This document shows, piece by piece, positions 33,190 through 48,403 of a stretch of DNA of 64,000 bases; the stretch's first letter is position 1, and every line of letters begins with the position of its first letter. The DNA is from Eulemur rufifrons (taxonomy: Eukaryota; Chordata; Mammalia; Primates; Lemuridae), in NCBI RefSeq assembly GCF_041146395.1, contig NC_090984.1, forward strand, positions 79,681,114-79,745,113. Reading direction: 5' to 3'. Under the pieces are notes generated by a model, which saw only the letters and a list, made by a program, of their open reading frames with translations, was not told the origin of the DNA and did not search any database. The translations under genes were made by a program, and so were the position numbers.

Positions 33190-34600
33190 GTGAGGTAACA
33201 TATAGGTGGTTCTTACTTTTTTATCCAATCTAATAATCTCTGCCTTTTCAGTATGGTGGTTAGATCATTTTTACATTTAATGTGACTATCAATATGGTTA
33301 CATTTAAATCTGTAATCTTGCTATTTTTTTTTCTATTCATCCCATCTATTCTGTTTCTTTTACCTTCTTTCTTTGTGTTTATTTCTCTGAATCAAATGAG
33401 TAACTTTTATAATTCCATTTATGTCCTTTGTTGGTTTATTAGCCATAACTCTTGTTTTATTATTTTAGTAGTGCTTCAAGGTTTACCCTATGTATCTTTA
33501 ACTTATTTCAGTCTACCTTCACATGATATCATATCACTTCATATATAATAAGCCTTACAACAGTGTAATTCCATTCTTTCTCTCCTAGCCTTTTTTGCTC
33601 TTATTGTTATACATTTTAAGTCTGTGTATGTTTAAGACCAACAATACATTGTTATTATTTTTGTTAAACAATTAATTCTTTTTTAAAGATTTTTAAATAG
33701 TAAGTAAGTGTATTTACCTCATATAGTTACCATCATCAGTGCTCTTCATTCCTTTGTGTTGATGTGTATTTCCGTCTGGTATAATTTTCTTCATGAAAGA
33801 CTTACTTTAATATTTCTTGTAGAGCAGCCCTTCTGGAGATTATTTTTTTCAGCTTTTGAATATCTAAAAAGTTTTTAATTTACTTTTGTTTTTGAAAGAG
33901 ATTTTCACTAGATACAGAACTCTAGGTTTACAGGGATATTTTTGTTGTTGATTCAATTCTTTAAAAATGCCACTTCATTGTCTTTTCACTTGCAATATTT
34001 TCAAAAAGAAATATGCTGCAATCCTTATCTTTGTTTTTCTGTGAGTAATTTGTATTTTTTCTCTCTTGCTGTCTTTTCTCAAAATTTCCAATTTTGAGTG
34101 AACTGATTATGATGTGTTTTGGTATATTTTTCTTCATATTTCTTGCGATTGAAGTTTTTCAGATTTTTGGGTGATTTCTAAGTTTATAATTTTCAAATTA
34201 GAAAAAAATGTTCATGTATTTTTCTGTACCTGTATGCTACACCTTCTCCTGCAGGGACTACAATTACACAAGTATTAGGTCATTTAAATTTGTCCCACAA
34301 CTCACTAATGCTGTGTTCATTTTCTTTCAGTATTACTTCTATTTGTGTTTCATTTTGGACTACTATGTCTTCAAGCTTACTAATTTTTTCTTTTGTAATG
34401 TCTAAACTACTCTTAATCACATCTAGTTTTTTAATAATAGATATTAAAATTTTCATAATTAAATTTTTTTAATATCTTCCATTTTCTACTAAGCTTTTGA
34501 ACATATAAAGTTATTATAACTATTTTCATGTCCTTATTTGTTAATTATAACATCCATGGCAATTCTGAATCAGTTAATTTCAATTGGTTGATTTGTTTGG
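33190..34600 (-). mobile_element. L1M-type copy, antisense
   Basis: The plus strand carries a string of antisense old-L1 landmarks: 'tccaatctaataatctctgcctttt', 'tttttacatttaatgtgactatcaatatggtt', 'gtagtgcttcaaggtttaccc', 'cttgtagagcagcccttctgg', 'ctagatacagaactctaggtt', 'cacttcattgtcttttcac', 'actgattatgatgtgttttgg', 'ttgtgtttcattttggactactatg' and 'ccatggcaattctg'. Coding capacity is gone; frames of 60-88 codons are incidental. The right edge is indistinct. Confidence 0.7.
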
Positions 34601-34769
34601 GAAGTAGTGGTATATGAATATATGTATAGTATATATACAACTATGAAGTAACTTTAATATACTGAAAGAAATCATATTGTCCATGTTGAAGAAAAAATGA
34701 GTTTACCTTGATAACTTTTACCAGATAGAAGCATTCAGGAAAGGACTTTCTTCTAACAGAAAGTTAAGC

Positions 34770-34965
34770 AATCTATATTAAATCCAATTATGTATCTGTC
34801 TTCCTTGCTATATTCTTAACTTCCTTATGTAGTAATCTGTTTGTCTATGTGTGTACACATGCTTGTTTCCCAGTACATAGTATATCTCTGCCATGCGGTA
34901 GCCTTTCATTTAACAATTTGTTGAATAAATGAATGTCAAATGTACAAATCAATGGATGAATGAGA
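34770..34965 (+). repeat. L2 or MIR 3' end, sense
   Basis: The end 'cccagtacatagtatatctctgcc...tttaacaatttgttgaataaatgaatg' is the shared L2/MIR 3' terminus. The upstream body is too diverged to choose between them. Confidence 0.45.
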
Positions 34966-36109
34966 AGTGGGAGAGGGTTTAATACACCCATTCTCTGCAG
35001 AAAATTTTAGGGAAAAATTTTCTCCCTTGTATGCTGGCTGAGAAGATTAAGTTGAATTATCAGATTATAGAATGCACTTTATTTTTTTAAGATGTGTATT
35101 AGACTCTGTAAAAATATTATTTAATAATATTGTATCATTTAATAAAAGAACTCTACTATAGGAGGCCATGTGAACTCTGGTGTTTTGGAGACTTTTATCT
35201 CTATAATTCTTAAGAAATTATTTGTATTTTATGTGACTTGAATCTCATCTTGAATAAATGAACCTTGAAAATGTATTCCATTCAACACATTTTGAAAATC
35301 AATCACACATTAAATTGGTGCTCAGATAAAATCCATAAAAATATAATCATATATAATTCATGATCATCAAAATCCTATTATTGTATATACTTTCAGATTG
35401 GAAGTGTTTATATCACTTGGAGTTCTTACATTAATAGAATATTTTTACCTCATGAATAACTTCTAAGAAAATATGTTAAAATTTTTTGTTTTCTTGAAGA
35501 TAACTCAGTATCTCCTGGGACTTATAAGAGCACTATTTAATTTTATGAGTCTTCTGTTTCTTTCAGTAAGACCTCATGTAATGTGTGATTTTTCCCAGTG
35601 CCCATTCAGCATTTGAATCAAAATATTTTTATTTAGAATCTCAAATTAAAGAATTAGGAAGAATTTATTCTAAACTCTAGTAGGGTCTCAAAAATATTAA
35701 CCAGTATGACATATATATATATATATATATTTTATATCATACATCTGTGACGTACAAATGAATATATAATATGATGTATGATTATAAAAATAAAAGGAAT
35801 AAAAATTTTTATATTATTCATTTAATTCTCACCCATTCCCAAATAGATAAAAAAAATTAGTCAATATGTCCATTTTTGCCATTTTATAAGACCATACTGG
35901 CTGTCAATTCAGCTTACCCAGAGGAGGCAAAACAAGCTAAAAACAAATCAAATATTTAGATATTAAATTATTTGAATCACTTGTAAATTAAGATGGCTTA
36001 CCTCAACCGTTTTCTTTCTTTACCTGCTGTGTAGATTTTCACTGTAATCAAGTTCTGACATTGGGTTGCCTGGAGCCAGAGTATGGAGAGGGATTCTTGT
36101 ATCATATTT
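34966..36109. other. Unassigned AT-rich DNA with an (AT)n tract
   Basis: No repeat family recognised. An (AT)10 microsatellite lies at 35711-35730. Just beyond it, ATCATACATC (35736-35745) and GATGTATGAT (35773-35782) form a perfect 10-bp inverted repeat with a 27-nt AT-rich spacer. Confidence 0.5.
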
Positions 36110-36851
<742 letters not shown>

Positions 36852-36853
36852 TA

Positions 36854-37622
36854 TTTAAAAGTTACAAAATAAAGTAACAGTTTATATTGTAAAATATGCT
36901 GTATCCGCCTAGTTTCATAAATATCTTCATAAAAACCTGGATGTTCATGTTTGAATTTATACTTCTTGGACTCCTCAGAGTTCCATGCCAGAATACGATG
37001 TTAAGGGAAGAAGGGCTCCTAAATTTCTCTTACCCTCTACCATGGTCCCTCCATGTGTCCCCCAAGGGTCTCCCCCTTTCTTCCCTCTTCAAGGCAACAG
37101 CTGCCTCCTAGTTACCCTCAGGTTTAAAGGTGTACAATCCTCTGCAGTCATTGGACTCTTTTGGCAGTAGTCCTTTAGAACAGGAAATTCCAGGTTCCTG
37201 GAGACCCACAGAATAGATTAAAAGGGAAGCCACAGACCTAAGTAGGAGCATCATCTCCTTGACTCTTAAGACTCCTTACATTGTCGGGAGGATCATGACA
37301 AGGATCAAGGCTGAATGTGAGCCAGAACTGAGCTGACTAAAGCATGGGTCCAAGCAACTAGGTGTCTCTCTTCCTTGGGTCTAAGGAAGGGAAAAACTGT
37401 AAAAAAAACCCTGAAAATCTAAGACTTAACAGTCTCATCAGGTCACCCTCAATTAAATGAGTATATTTGTTACACTTTCAAATTATGAGCACAGTTCGGA
37501 GTGAAAAAAACCCTTTTGCTTTTTATTCTGAATAATTAAAATCATTAGCTAAGTATGTGCATTTACACAGACAATACATCTAATTTCAAAGCTTTGTCAA
37601 ATGTAACAAGCAAATATCAAGG
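36854..37622. other. Unassigned DNA, slightly GC-richer
   Basis: No recognised repeat. Overlapping frames of 71 and 61 codons at 36.9-37.2 kb reflect locally higher GC and show no domain. Confidence 0.45.
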
Positions 37623-37635
37623 AAAGAAACATACT
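37623..37635 (+). repeat. Target-site duplication of Alu, left copy
   Basis: AAAGAAACATACT, identical to 37973-37985. Confidence 0.88.
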
Positions 37636-37636
37636 T

Positions 37637-37972
<336 letters not shown>

Positions 37973-37985
37973 AAAGAAACATACT
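37973..37985 (+). repeat. Target-site duplication of Alu, right copy
   Basis: Identical partner of 37623-37635; its first As merge with the Alu tail. Confidence 0.88.
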
Positions 37986-40900
37986 AAATGATATGAGTTG
38001 TCATAAAATATTTTTTAGTTTGTCAAGTATGCTGTATTTAACTTACAATGGACAGCTGTAAGTTGAAATATTAATACACTTTTTGACAAATCTAAATTTC
38101 CAAAGCTACATGATCCAGAAATTGATGGCATATTTCTAAAGAAGCATTGAAAATATCACTATTTATTAACCATGTAATTTACTTCTCTGTAAGAACAAAC
38201 TATATTTTTTACATAATCCCATTGCATAAATCAATTTTCAGATTTAATTTTACTTCAGTGAAGAATTATTTTTCTTCTATACGTTTAGTTTCAAATGATA
38301 CTAGAGAAATTCTCTCAAAAATGTACTTTTCTTGTGTAGCTTATTTCTTTATTTGGATTAGCTTAAGTATTAGCTTAAGATTTTATTGTTAAACTGCATG
38401 AAAAATTAAGAAAGCAATTTTTTTCACAAAGCATCTTAGAGTAAGTTTATTTCACTGATATATGTATATATAAACTATTATTATTATTGAGCATATTAAA
38501 TTAAATTGGAAAATAAATGCAGCACAAAATGCTTCATATGTCATATGTAAACCACTATATGGAATTAATTACAAGTAGACTTTACGAAAAATTTCAGGTC
38601 CATTCGAAAAGTACATTTGCCACATCTCAGCTAACAAAGTAGAATCGTCCTTGGGATAAACTCTGTTCCTATAGAACATTTTCATATTTTTTAAGCAAAT
38701 GAGTGTGTGTGTGTGCATGTGTGTGTGTGTGTGTATTTAACTATTATTCCGCTAACACTTGGCATGGACCATTGATCTGACTCTGAATGTGTATTTCTCA
38801 ATCCATACATCTCCATGCCACCTTGCCTGAGGAACAAAATGATATTTTTACCCTATGAGAATTCCCTGGAGGTGCGTTAGGGTGTGTGATGTGGAAAAGC
38901 TTGATGGTCTAGAGACACAAATGGAAGAGGACCTCCAAACCCTTGCACCTGTTTCAGATAGAGACGTCTGCTTTTATGCTCTATATGTTGAGGTGTTATA
39001 ATTTCATTTGAAAAAGGTCTTCTATTTATTTAAAACATTTGACACACCTGGGCTAATGTCATTAATTTAGATTTCAGGAAATTGTTGTATAATTGTGAAC
39101 TGATACCATCATAAAAATTGTAGGCATTGCTGTCATTCAAGTACAGTTAAATCAAGTATAACCAGTGTTTCTTCTCTTTGATGAAGCAGAAACATCTACC
39201 TGGAAAAAATAAATAGAAATTCATACAAATATTACATCAGTAAAACAGGAGATTATAAAAAACATACTTTTAAAATTAACAAAACATATATCTTTGATGA
39301 GATAGATTGTCAAGGAGATATTAGGAAAAATTGTGTAAATTTTACAAAATTGTTTGTCTGATAAACCCAAGGAATATTGATTGAAGGTTATAGGAAATTC
39401 CCAGAGGAAACTGACAATGCACTAATCATTAAATGTATCTTCTTTTATAAACTAGATGGAAGGTATCTCCGGTGCTTAGGATGCTGTATTTGTAAGTCTT
39501 TATATGGAATAAATAATACTATTTTACATACAATTAGCAAATTGGGAAATATTTTAGATTAATTAGTTGCGACTAGCTCATAATTGGAAAGCAAAATAGA
39601 GCAACAGCCAGTTTTGCATTCAAAGAATAAATACAAATGAATAAGAGCAAAGCCTGTTCATAAAATGGTTTAAATAACCTGATACAATTTACAATCACAT
39701 TTTACTACTATTTTACTATATATCTATTATAACAGAAAGTACTAAAATATTAATACTTTAGATTAAGAATTGTGATTTTATTCTCTTCTCATATTAATGA
39801 TAAAGAACTTCATAAATATCTTTTGTAAGCAATGATAGAATTTGACTTTAGGAGAATCTAACATTATAAGACTCTTAAAATTGTTTCATATTTCTTGCAT
39901 TATGTTTGAAAAATTAACTCACAGTACCTGTGCTATGAGTATTGTCAGAAAGATTGACAATATGCTGAAGGACAGTAAACAAAGAATCATGAAAAATAGC
40001 AGACTGTCAAGTTGAAGGGAGCTGGTACAGGGATCAATCTTAACATGAGCTTTATTAATGATGTGGAAAGTGATGGAAAATGGTAATTAATTAAATCTTC
40101 AGGTAATAAGTGATTTATTTAATGTTAAAAAACAGAAAAATACATAATTGATGACAAGCACAGATAAGTAAGAAAGAGAAGCACCACACAGGAATGGAAA
40201 TATCAACTGCTCTTCATATTGAGAACACTGGAATACACATCTATGATGTTTAAAATAAAACGTAGGTGGGCAGTAGTAAGAAGATATGGAGATAAACTAT
40301 AGACGAGATGAGTCATGGCAAATTGGGTTCTATTTGATATGCTCTAAATACTAGATATATACTCAGATAAATGCTTTTTTGAGTGATGCATAGGAAGAAA
40401 TATTATTTTCTAGAAAGACAGTTCTTTCTTAAAAATGTGACTTTTTTTAAACGATAAACACTGTTTTAAATAGAGAATAATGGTTATCAATTGCAAAGCT
40501 ATAAAAATAAATATTTACATAAACTATGCCAACACTGTATTTTCTTATAAAAACATACAAGTCATACTAAAAATGTAGAAATTTGAAACTTTTTGTATTA
40601 GTTTCTTTATATCTAGGTTAATGAGAAAGCAGATAATATTTCCAAAGGAAGAAAAATGTGGACTCAGTCCCATATGTGGGAACAAGCCTGTCACTACTAT
40701 ATAATAACTGAATAATTTAAATGTTTAATAAGTATTGTTTTTGCTTACTTATTGTGAGAATATTAGTTACAATATAACTTATTTTAAATAAATGTTTAAT
40801 ATTTACTTTGATGAATACATTTAATCATATAATTTACTCACTAAACAGCACAAAAATAAAATGGATTTCCCTTATATATATGATTATAGTATAGTAATTT

Positions 40901-41220
40901 CAAAATATATCTGGCCATGTTATACATGATTTTCAAGGTTTTCAGGCCAACAAATGGACCTTGGGGTATTCTCAAAGATAAGGGTGATCTTTAATATTTT
41001 TCTTACGAACCAGTACTTCAGCTCCCATCTAGACAGCATATCACACTAAGATGCATGAAACTTATTTTATTATACAGATTGTTTTGATCAAGGTGTTATC
41101 CCAAATCACTATGAAAACATAGACGATTGAATGAATATTTTGTCAAATGATTTTCATATGTGTACAAAATTATATCTTCTTTTCACTCTATGGAAACTTA
41201 ATAGATTTCAAACCAAGATA
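37986..41220. other. Unassigned AT-rich DNA, 3.2 kb, with a (GT)n tract
   Basis: No repeat family recognised across the stretch. A (GT)n microsatellite with one GCAT interruption lies at 38702-38734. Open frames of 61 and 81 codons show no domain. No RNA gene seen. Confidence 0.45.
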
Positions 41221-41551
<331 letters not shown>

Positions 41552-42081
41552 ACAAACTTAAAAATGAAAAAGTCTTGAAAACTTTTAGATTATATTATGT
41601 TAGAGAATCTTTATGCATTTCTGCTAAAGATCAATTTTAAAAAGTGCAGTAGAAAGCATGATCAAAGGCCTCTCTCCCTCTTTTCTCTTGACTCTGCTTC
41701 ATCTTTAGCTTTCTTTCTGAAGACATTTCCCTTTGCTTCTCTTATGGGAAATATGGTGCTGTATCTCCCAACACTTTTCGCTTAAAATTCTAGACTCATT
41801 CACTGTCTTGAGTTTGAAAATCCCAGTGAAGTTTTGTGATTAATTCAGCTTCAGATTAGGAGTCTTTCAAATACCTTCTATTACTTCTTTCCTTAAAAAA
41901 CTCCAATAAGTAGACATGGATTTGGGCAGAGATATTCTAACATAATAGTGTCTAGGCTCCAATGTCTTAAAAGAAACATATGAATGCTACATTGTTGTCT
42001 TAAATAGGAAACAAGGGATGATTAAATGCTTCCTCTCAATGGTATGAATCAAGGTATGGAGGTAGCTCAACTGTAAAAAGA
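41552..42081. other. Unassigned DNA
   Basis: Nothing recognised; the 62-codon frame at 41597-41785 has no known domain. Confidence 0.45.
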
Positions 42082-42230
42082 AAGGATTAAGAGTTGAGCT
42101 ATTTTACGTTTTAACCTGATTTCAGCACTCGTTTGCTGGTAAACCTAACAAAACTAGTTACTTTGTTTTCCACATCTGTAAAACGCATATTATGAAAAAT
42201 TCTGAGCATAATGGAAAAGAGTATATGCAG
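42082..42230 (+). repeat. MIR SINE, sense, degenerate
   Basis: The pieces 'aaaggattaagagttgagct', 'cctgatttcagcactc', 'caaaactagttactttg', 'ttccacatctgtaaaacg' follow MIR from the tRNA-like A-box region through the core. Divergence is high. Confidence 0.55.
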
Positions 42231-42555
42231 AACCCTAAATTCAGAAGATATGAGAAATTGAAAGTTGTCAGTGTGCCAGAAGTAGGAACAACACAAACAG
42301 GATAATCACAGAAACCAACAAATACACAGCACAAGGCTGCACTTGTGATTGTTGCCTCTAACTCAACTGCACCATTAGCAAATGAATGTGCCATACCTAG
42401 AATAAGCTATTGGTCTTTTGTGGGTTTTTTTTCTGGCTTAATAAATCTGACATCAGTTTCCTTCCTCAAAGCACTATCTCACACAGCCTAATCTTAAAAT
42501 ACTGTTTTCAGTTTTCCCCACAGCTCACTGATGCTCTGTTCTTTAAGTCTTTTCT

Positions 42556-43064
42556 CTCTTTCATTTTATTTTATTTTTCTTGTTTCTTTTTTCAATATAT
42601 TTACTTTTTAAATTTTTTTTCTTTCTGCTTTCTTTTTTTATTTCAGAATATTACGGGGGTACAAAAGTTTTGGTACATGAATTGCTTTTGTACAGTTTGA
42701 GTCAAAGTTGTAAGTGTGTCCATCACCTATATATAGTGTGCATTGTATCTGTGAAGTGTGAATTTACCCATCCCCTCCTCTCTGCCACCTGCTTGATTTC
42801 TGTTGAATTTTACTAACATATGTGCACTTGAGTGTTGATCTGTCAGTTTCAATTTAGTAGTAATTACGTATGGTTTTGTTCTTCCATTCTTATGGAAGTA
42901 TGAGAGCTTCATTTAAAAGGATGGTCTCCAATTCTATACAGGTTGTTACAAAAGATATTAGTTTACCATTTTTTATGGCTGAGTAATATTCCATGGTATA
43001 CATATACCACATTTTATTGATCCACTCATGTATTGATAGGCACTTGGGTTGTTTTCATAATATT
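42556..43064 (-). mobile_element. Lemur-type L1 3' end, antisense
   Basis: Minus-orientation L1, 5'-truncated. A long T-rich tail (42556-42640) precedes the 3' UTR, which reads on the plus strand 'atttcagaatattacgggggtacaaaagttttggtacatgaattgc', 'gtgtccatcacc' and 'acccatcccctcctctctgccacctgc'. The end of ORF2 follows: 'ttatggctgagtaatattccatggtatacatataccacattttattgatcc'. It ends near 43060 ('cacttgggttgttttcataat'). Frames of 96 and 78 codons here are incidental. Confidence 0.88.
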
Positions 43065-46000
43065 GTGAAAGCCTTAGAGGAGTATATGATACATGCTTAA
43101 GTATTCGATGACTACCATTTTTTTCTTTAGTCTAATCCTCCTGTAAATAATCAAGTTGTTAGGTATATTGCATTTCAGTGTAAAAATTTACAATAAATGC
43201 CTTGAACTTGCATTTTATTATATCTAATTCAATGGTAAATACGTGTTTGGCAGACTTCTTGAGTTAAACCCGGCATGGTCATAGCTAATTAAATTGTTTC
43301 GGTTGGGGCAGGGTGCTTTTTCGTTTTAGGCAAATCACCTTAATAGCTTGGGATTTAGTTGTTAAGGATGCAGTTAACCAGAAGTTAATATGTACACTAG
43401 AAGGTAATATATATTGGTAGGTGTGGAGGTGCTGCAATTATATGCCTGAGGAAGTTTGCTTTATTTGTTTGCGGGGTGGAGTGAGGAAGCAAGATAAATA
43501 CGTTTCTGTGTGTGCTTGAATCAGAGAGGTTATTTTTGTAGTGAGGTGATTTTTATTGTTTATTTTTACTTTTGAGAGTTACTTGCAGGATATGAGCAGC
43601 TGAGGAGAGATGCAGAAAAAATTATTTTCAAGAGAAACTTTTTGAAACTTTGGGCATAAGTATTTTTGGTTTAAGGCATGGATAAATAATTTTAGCTCAG
43701 AGGTGAGAGGATAGCCGTTCTCTCTGCTGACACTCAGAACCTGACACTGTACAGAGAGGGAAGTTTTGGAGTATCAGGAAAAATATCCCTGGCAAGGACA
43801 TTATTTGTTTTAAGAAATATCACTCTCAGGTGGAAATAGTCCATCCCCTTAGGGTGATTGAAGGGACACTGGGCAGGGGGAACTGGAACAGCAACAAAGG
43901 AAGACCCTGTGCTGCAACTACAGGGGACACACTACTTTGTAAGAACAAGTGACACTCTCCTTTAAGGACCCCAGTAATAATTGAACAACATTCTGTCTTG
44001 TTGGGAAGTTTGATATGTAGCAATCATGAGGAGGAAACACAAACTTTTATAATATGGAGACCTGACTTTATATTTATTTACAGATTGGTGAAGCCTGAAC
44101 ATTTTGGGCTACTCAAAAATTTGCATTTCACAGTTAAAGAGAAAAAAAAAAAGAACTAGGATCAGCCAGCACATGCACATTCTTGATGTGCATAATCAAT
44201 AGATAACCTTTATTGCATAGGGATTATCCTAGAGAGTACAAACACAAACAATTACAGCTCAATTATCTGCCAATTGCCTTTTGCTAAAGGCATTTTATGT
44301 TTTGATGAAAACTGGGCTAATATTTATATTAACAAAACAACTGCCTAATGAACAAAATAATGTTGAAAATCTATCTGATACTGAACATCATCCTATATAC
44401 CTCCCATTGATGTGCTGCATACAATGTCCAAAAAGAGGAGAAATTGGCAGAACTGGATGCAGTTAGGATTTCAGCCCTAAAATTACATTATTCATGTGTA
44501 TACAAAGGCTAAGCATCTTTAAAAAAAACATTACAACGTTATAGATTTTGCAGAAAGCAAAATTTGTGGAATAAACAATGACTTTGAGAAAATGAGAAGT
44601 ACTATCCTAACCGCAGATCAATTAACTAGAGAATATGAGTGGACATAAGTTTTAAGTTTGTGAATTTTTCTAAAACTCAGAAATAATCTACTAAGCAAAA
44701 TCTTGAGAAGTAATGGGCATTTAACTAAATTCCCACAGTAATGAGAAAATGGAATTATCCAACAGTTCAACATTCCTTACAGATATAAATGTTGCACTGG
44801 GCATTTGAAGCATTTTCAGAATGTTGTAACCTGTCAGGGAAAGGATACAGGTTGCAGTGCCAGTTTCCCTTCAGACATGGATTTAGTTGAAGTCACAGTT
44901 CACCACTGTGCCTCTGACAGAAGCTCTCACACTTTGTATTTGACATGTGGCTTAACTTGCTCCCCAATCTAACAGGCTTTTTTAAAAAGAGTTTTAAAAA
45001 ATCATAGGATAGCAAATCCATTTCCTTGACGGAATTTGACCTCTTATTATTTGAGGTTAGTCCCTGTTGCTTTCCCAAGTGGCTCATTTAAGTAGTCAAT
45101 TTGTACTTTGCCCTGCCTTTCAGATAAACACACAAGGGCCATCAGCACATTTAAGAATCTGAATTTTTTGTGATGCTTTTTTAATACCATAAAATAAAAA
45201 TATGACAAAAACAGAGCTACAGTAGGTCCTGGTAATCTAAAAATATATAAAATTTAATGTGACTTGTTTTAGCCAGAATTTCCTGAAGAGAGCTATCTTA
45301 CAAAATTATTTGCTACATTTTAATTGAAACTGGGAAAACATCACAGTATATATTAGTCATAAAGACGTAGTATAAATTTTAGATTTATTTTTGCTAAAAA
45401 TTAGTAGTAATTGATAAAAATATATATCTTAAGAAGTATTGATTATGTGTGTCTTTTCCTAGAAACAAATTGTCACCTAAAGATAATCAAAACATGAACA
45501 AAAATATTTAGAAGGTAATAATCCTAAATGTATAAATTCAGTTCATTAACATTTACCTATAACTCTTAATCTATACAAAACTAATTTCATGACTAGTCTG
45601 AATAAACTAGTGTTTCTTTAGATAAAAATGATCTTAAAAGGAAATCATTGAAAGTATATTCATTCTCTGAAATATTTTTCTTTAAAATGCTATGTCCATG
45701 TTAGGAACTAGTTTGAACTGTGGGCAAAAATTGGCAGAGTATTAAAGTAAATGAAGATGGTAATTATTAAACAAAATATTGATAAACAAGGAGTTTGGAG
45801 TTTTTAGGCTATCTTCACTTTTGAATTATTTTTCAAGTATTCAATTAGCAATGCAAAAGAATGGTAGACAATTAGGGTATATTTTACTTGCTTGGATGAA
45901 AGTGCATTCTCAATGCTGGTTTTCTTTTCTTCAAAACATTATTTGGTTATCTTTTTCTTTTTATTTCCATCCAAGAATATTTTTGGAGATCCTCAGAACA

Positions 46001-47155
46001 CTTTATCATTATATCAGTCTTTCAGTATATCTGCAGAATCCCTGGGGGATATCATTCCCAGGTGGCAAGCAGACATTCTAAGAACTTGAGGTGAATTTAA
46101 ATCTGATTTACTAGACTTAAAAAGCTTTGACAGAATTGCAAAAATATAATATTATTCCTGTTACATTACTTTTTGTTCAAAGAAATTAACACATATAAAA
46201 TATTCATAATTATTGGCCAAAAGGAAAATAATAGTGACATTCTCTATATGTATTTCTTATTGTATTTGGCACAGTCTTTGAGTAATTAACTAAAATGCTT
46301 TGGTGTAGATGAAAAGAAAAATTAAAAAAAATATTTTACTCAGGTTGAAGAATAAGACTCAATGTGATTCATCTATATGTGAAATTATTACTTCTGATAT
46401 TTTTTTCTCAGTAATAGTATGTGGATATTATAGTTTTAAATTTAGGGAATAAAATGTGCATTTTTTTTTTCAATGTGAACAAATGGTCTTGAACTACTGA
46501 TTTGAAAATTAAGGAATGACAAAGAAAATATAGCCCGTTAGCAGTTCTGTAAAAGGCACCTATAAACACTTAACAATACTATTATCTGAATGGTGCTATT
46601 TATGTAATAATTTGTTCTACCTGCAAGCAATAAATACTAGATAGAAATCACATATACATTCAAGTTTCCCTAATATTGTAGTCTACTTTTTATTTATATA
46701 GCAGAAAGAATCTATAGCCTTGGGGCAAACATGACAAAAATGAGCACTTGTTAAAATATTTAAGGAAAAATTTTAGCTAAAGCTAAAAATTATATCATGT
46801 TATGGAAAAGAAGTTTCTGGGTACAAAGAATGCTATATGATTATGATAATATTAATGTAATAAATTGAGAATATTAGGATATGGAGTAATCTTGTGAAGA
46901 TTAAGCATATCATTGAATATTAAATTACAAGCAAGATATTGGGCCACCTGACAAAGTTATGAAAATATGCACAATAATTCATAATCTTTCCAGATCTGAA
47001 ATTGGAAGCAGATAATATTACAAAAGTAGTATATAAGTAGTATCTTATTTCTCTGCTTTATTTATATTATCTCAGTGCCTAATTGAAGTTTGCAGGAAAG
47101 TCAAATGACTTAGAAAGTAAAGGAGTTGGTATGCTCTTGGAGACCATGGTAATAG
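43065..47155. other. Unassigned AT-rich DNA, 4.1 kb
   Basis: The longest stretch without a repeat I can name. A GC-richer part lies at 43680-44030. Open frames up to 100 codons (45779-46081) overlap others on the same strand, have no recognisable domain and lack any exon context. It could be ancient decayed repeat or unique sequence. Confidence 0.4.
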
Positions 47156-47480
47156 CTGGAATATTCATTCATTTACTGAAAGCAACATTGAGAACTCATC
47201 ATGACATGGATTTTGGACACAATCTTGCCTTTGTGAGGATTACAGTCAGGTGTTGGAATACAGAGAAGTAAAATGAACAACAGAGCTTTGTAAGTGCTCA
47301 AATATGGGCATGAGAGAGGGTTATGAGCATGCCAAGAGGAACCTGTACCCAGAAAAAAAGAAAAAAGGTACTAGTGAAAGTTTCCAGAAATAAGAGGCAT
47401 CCAAGCTGAGACCTAAGCTAAATCAGAGTTAAATTTCCATACCTTAGAAAATAGCATATGAGAAAAGCCAGTTGTGAAAG
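47156..47480 (-). mobile_element. L2 LINE 3' end, antisense
   Basis: The reverse L2 terminus 'ttcattcatttactgaaagcaacattgagaactcatcatgacatgg' is followed by 'caatcttgcctttgtgaggattacagtcagg', 'atgaacaacagagctttg' and 'agaggcatccaagctgagacctaag', in the order expected for L2 on the minus strand. Confidence 0.6.
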
Positions 47481-48403
47481 AGAGCACAGAAAGTTTTAGA
47501 AGTATAAAGAAAAATAAAACAAACAAAACAGTGAAGTTGGATCACACAGCTGTGTGGGAGGATAAAGGCTTTCACAAGATGGGTCTGAAAAGAAAAACAG
47601 TCCCAAAGGGCTGTTAAATGTTTTGACTCCTGTGGCATCTTTAGATATTTATTCCTCTATCCTTTCTCTGTTTTACGTTTTTGTCTGGAATTTATATAAT
47701 GAAATTTTACAAAATAATCATATTTGTTTTTTATTATTTATTTTGTATTTTCAAATATTGATTCTAACTTTTGGGAGATTTTTGAGATTTTATCTCTTTT
47801 TAACCCGTTATGGATATTATCATCTTTTTTAATTTCTAGGAGTTCCTTTTTATTCTTTGTTCATTTATTTTTCATTGCATAAACTGTAAATTTTTATATC
47901 TTTTGTTGTACTTTTATTAAAGCAGCATATGAACATAATTTTATAAATTAATAGAAATAAATGATTTAAAACAAAAAAACCCAGAATCCCCTGGTGACCT
48001 CTTTTCACTATTTTCCAGTCTCCCCCTTCCTCTGCAACATTGATTCAGCTGATTTTTTTATTTTCATATTTCCATAAATCTGAATAACATACATACACTG
48101 TTGTCTTTCGATTCATCAATTTTAGAAGACAACATTGACTTCCTGTTATGGTAGATGAGTATTGAGATCTTTGACAATGATATTCTTTCTGCTTTTATAT
48201 TCCCATTGTCTTACTGTAGTTATATTAAATTTTAGTTAAATCAATATTGAATGATTATGTTATTATGCCTATTCAAATATTACTCACAGCTGAACATTTT
48301 AGTCTGTTGTGATTATGTTTCCTTATTACTTTGTGGGTAGCTAATAATTGCCTTGTTTTATAATTTATTCAGTTCTCTTTGTACCTACTGATAATTGATG
48401 GAG
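47481..48403. other. Unassigned AT-rich DNA, possibly decayed antisense L1M
   Basis: Some wording ('gggagatttttgagattttatc', 'tttctaggagttcc', 'gagtattgagatctttgacaatgat') is reminiscent of antisense old L1, but I cannot anchor it well. Confidence 0.3.

Noticed and set aside
45779..46081. 100-codon frame in unassigned DNA
   Set aside because: Overlaps another frame on the same strand, is rich in F/L/S/Y as expected of AT-rich noncoding DNA, and shows no known motif.
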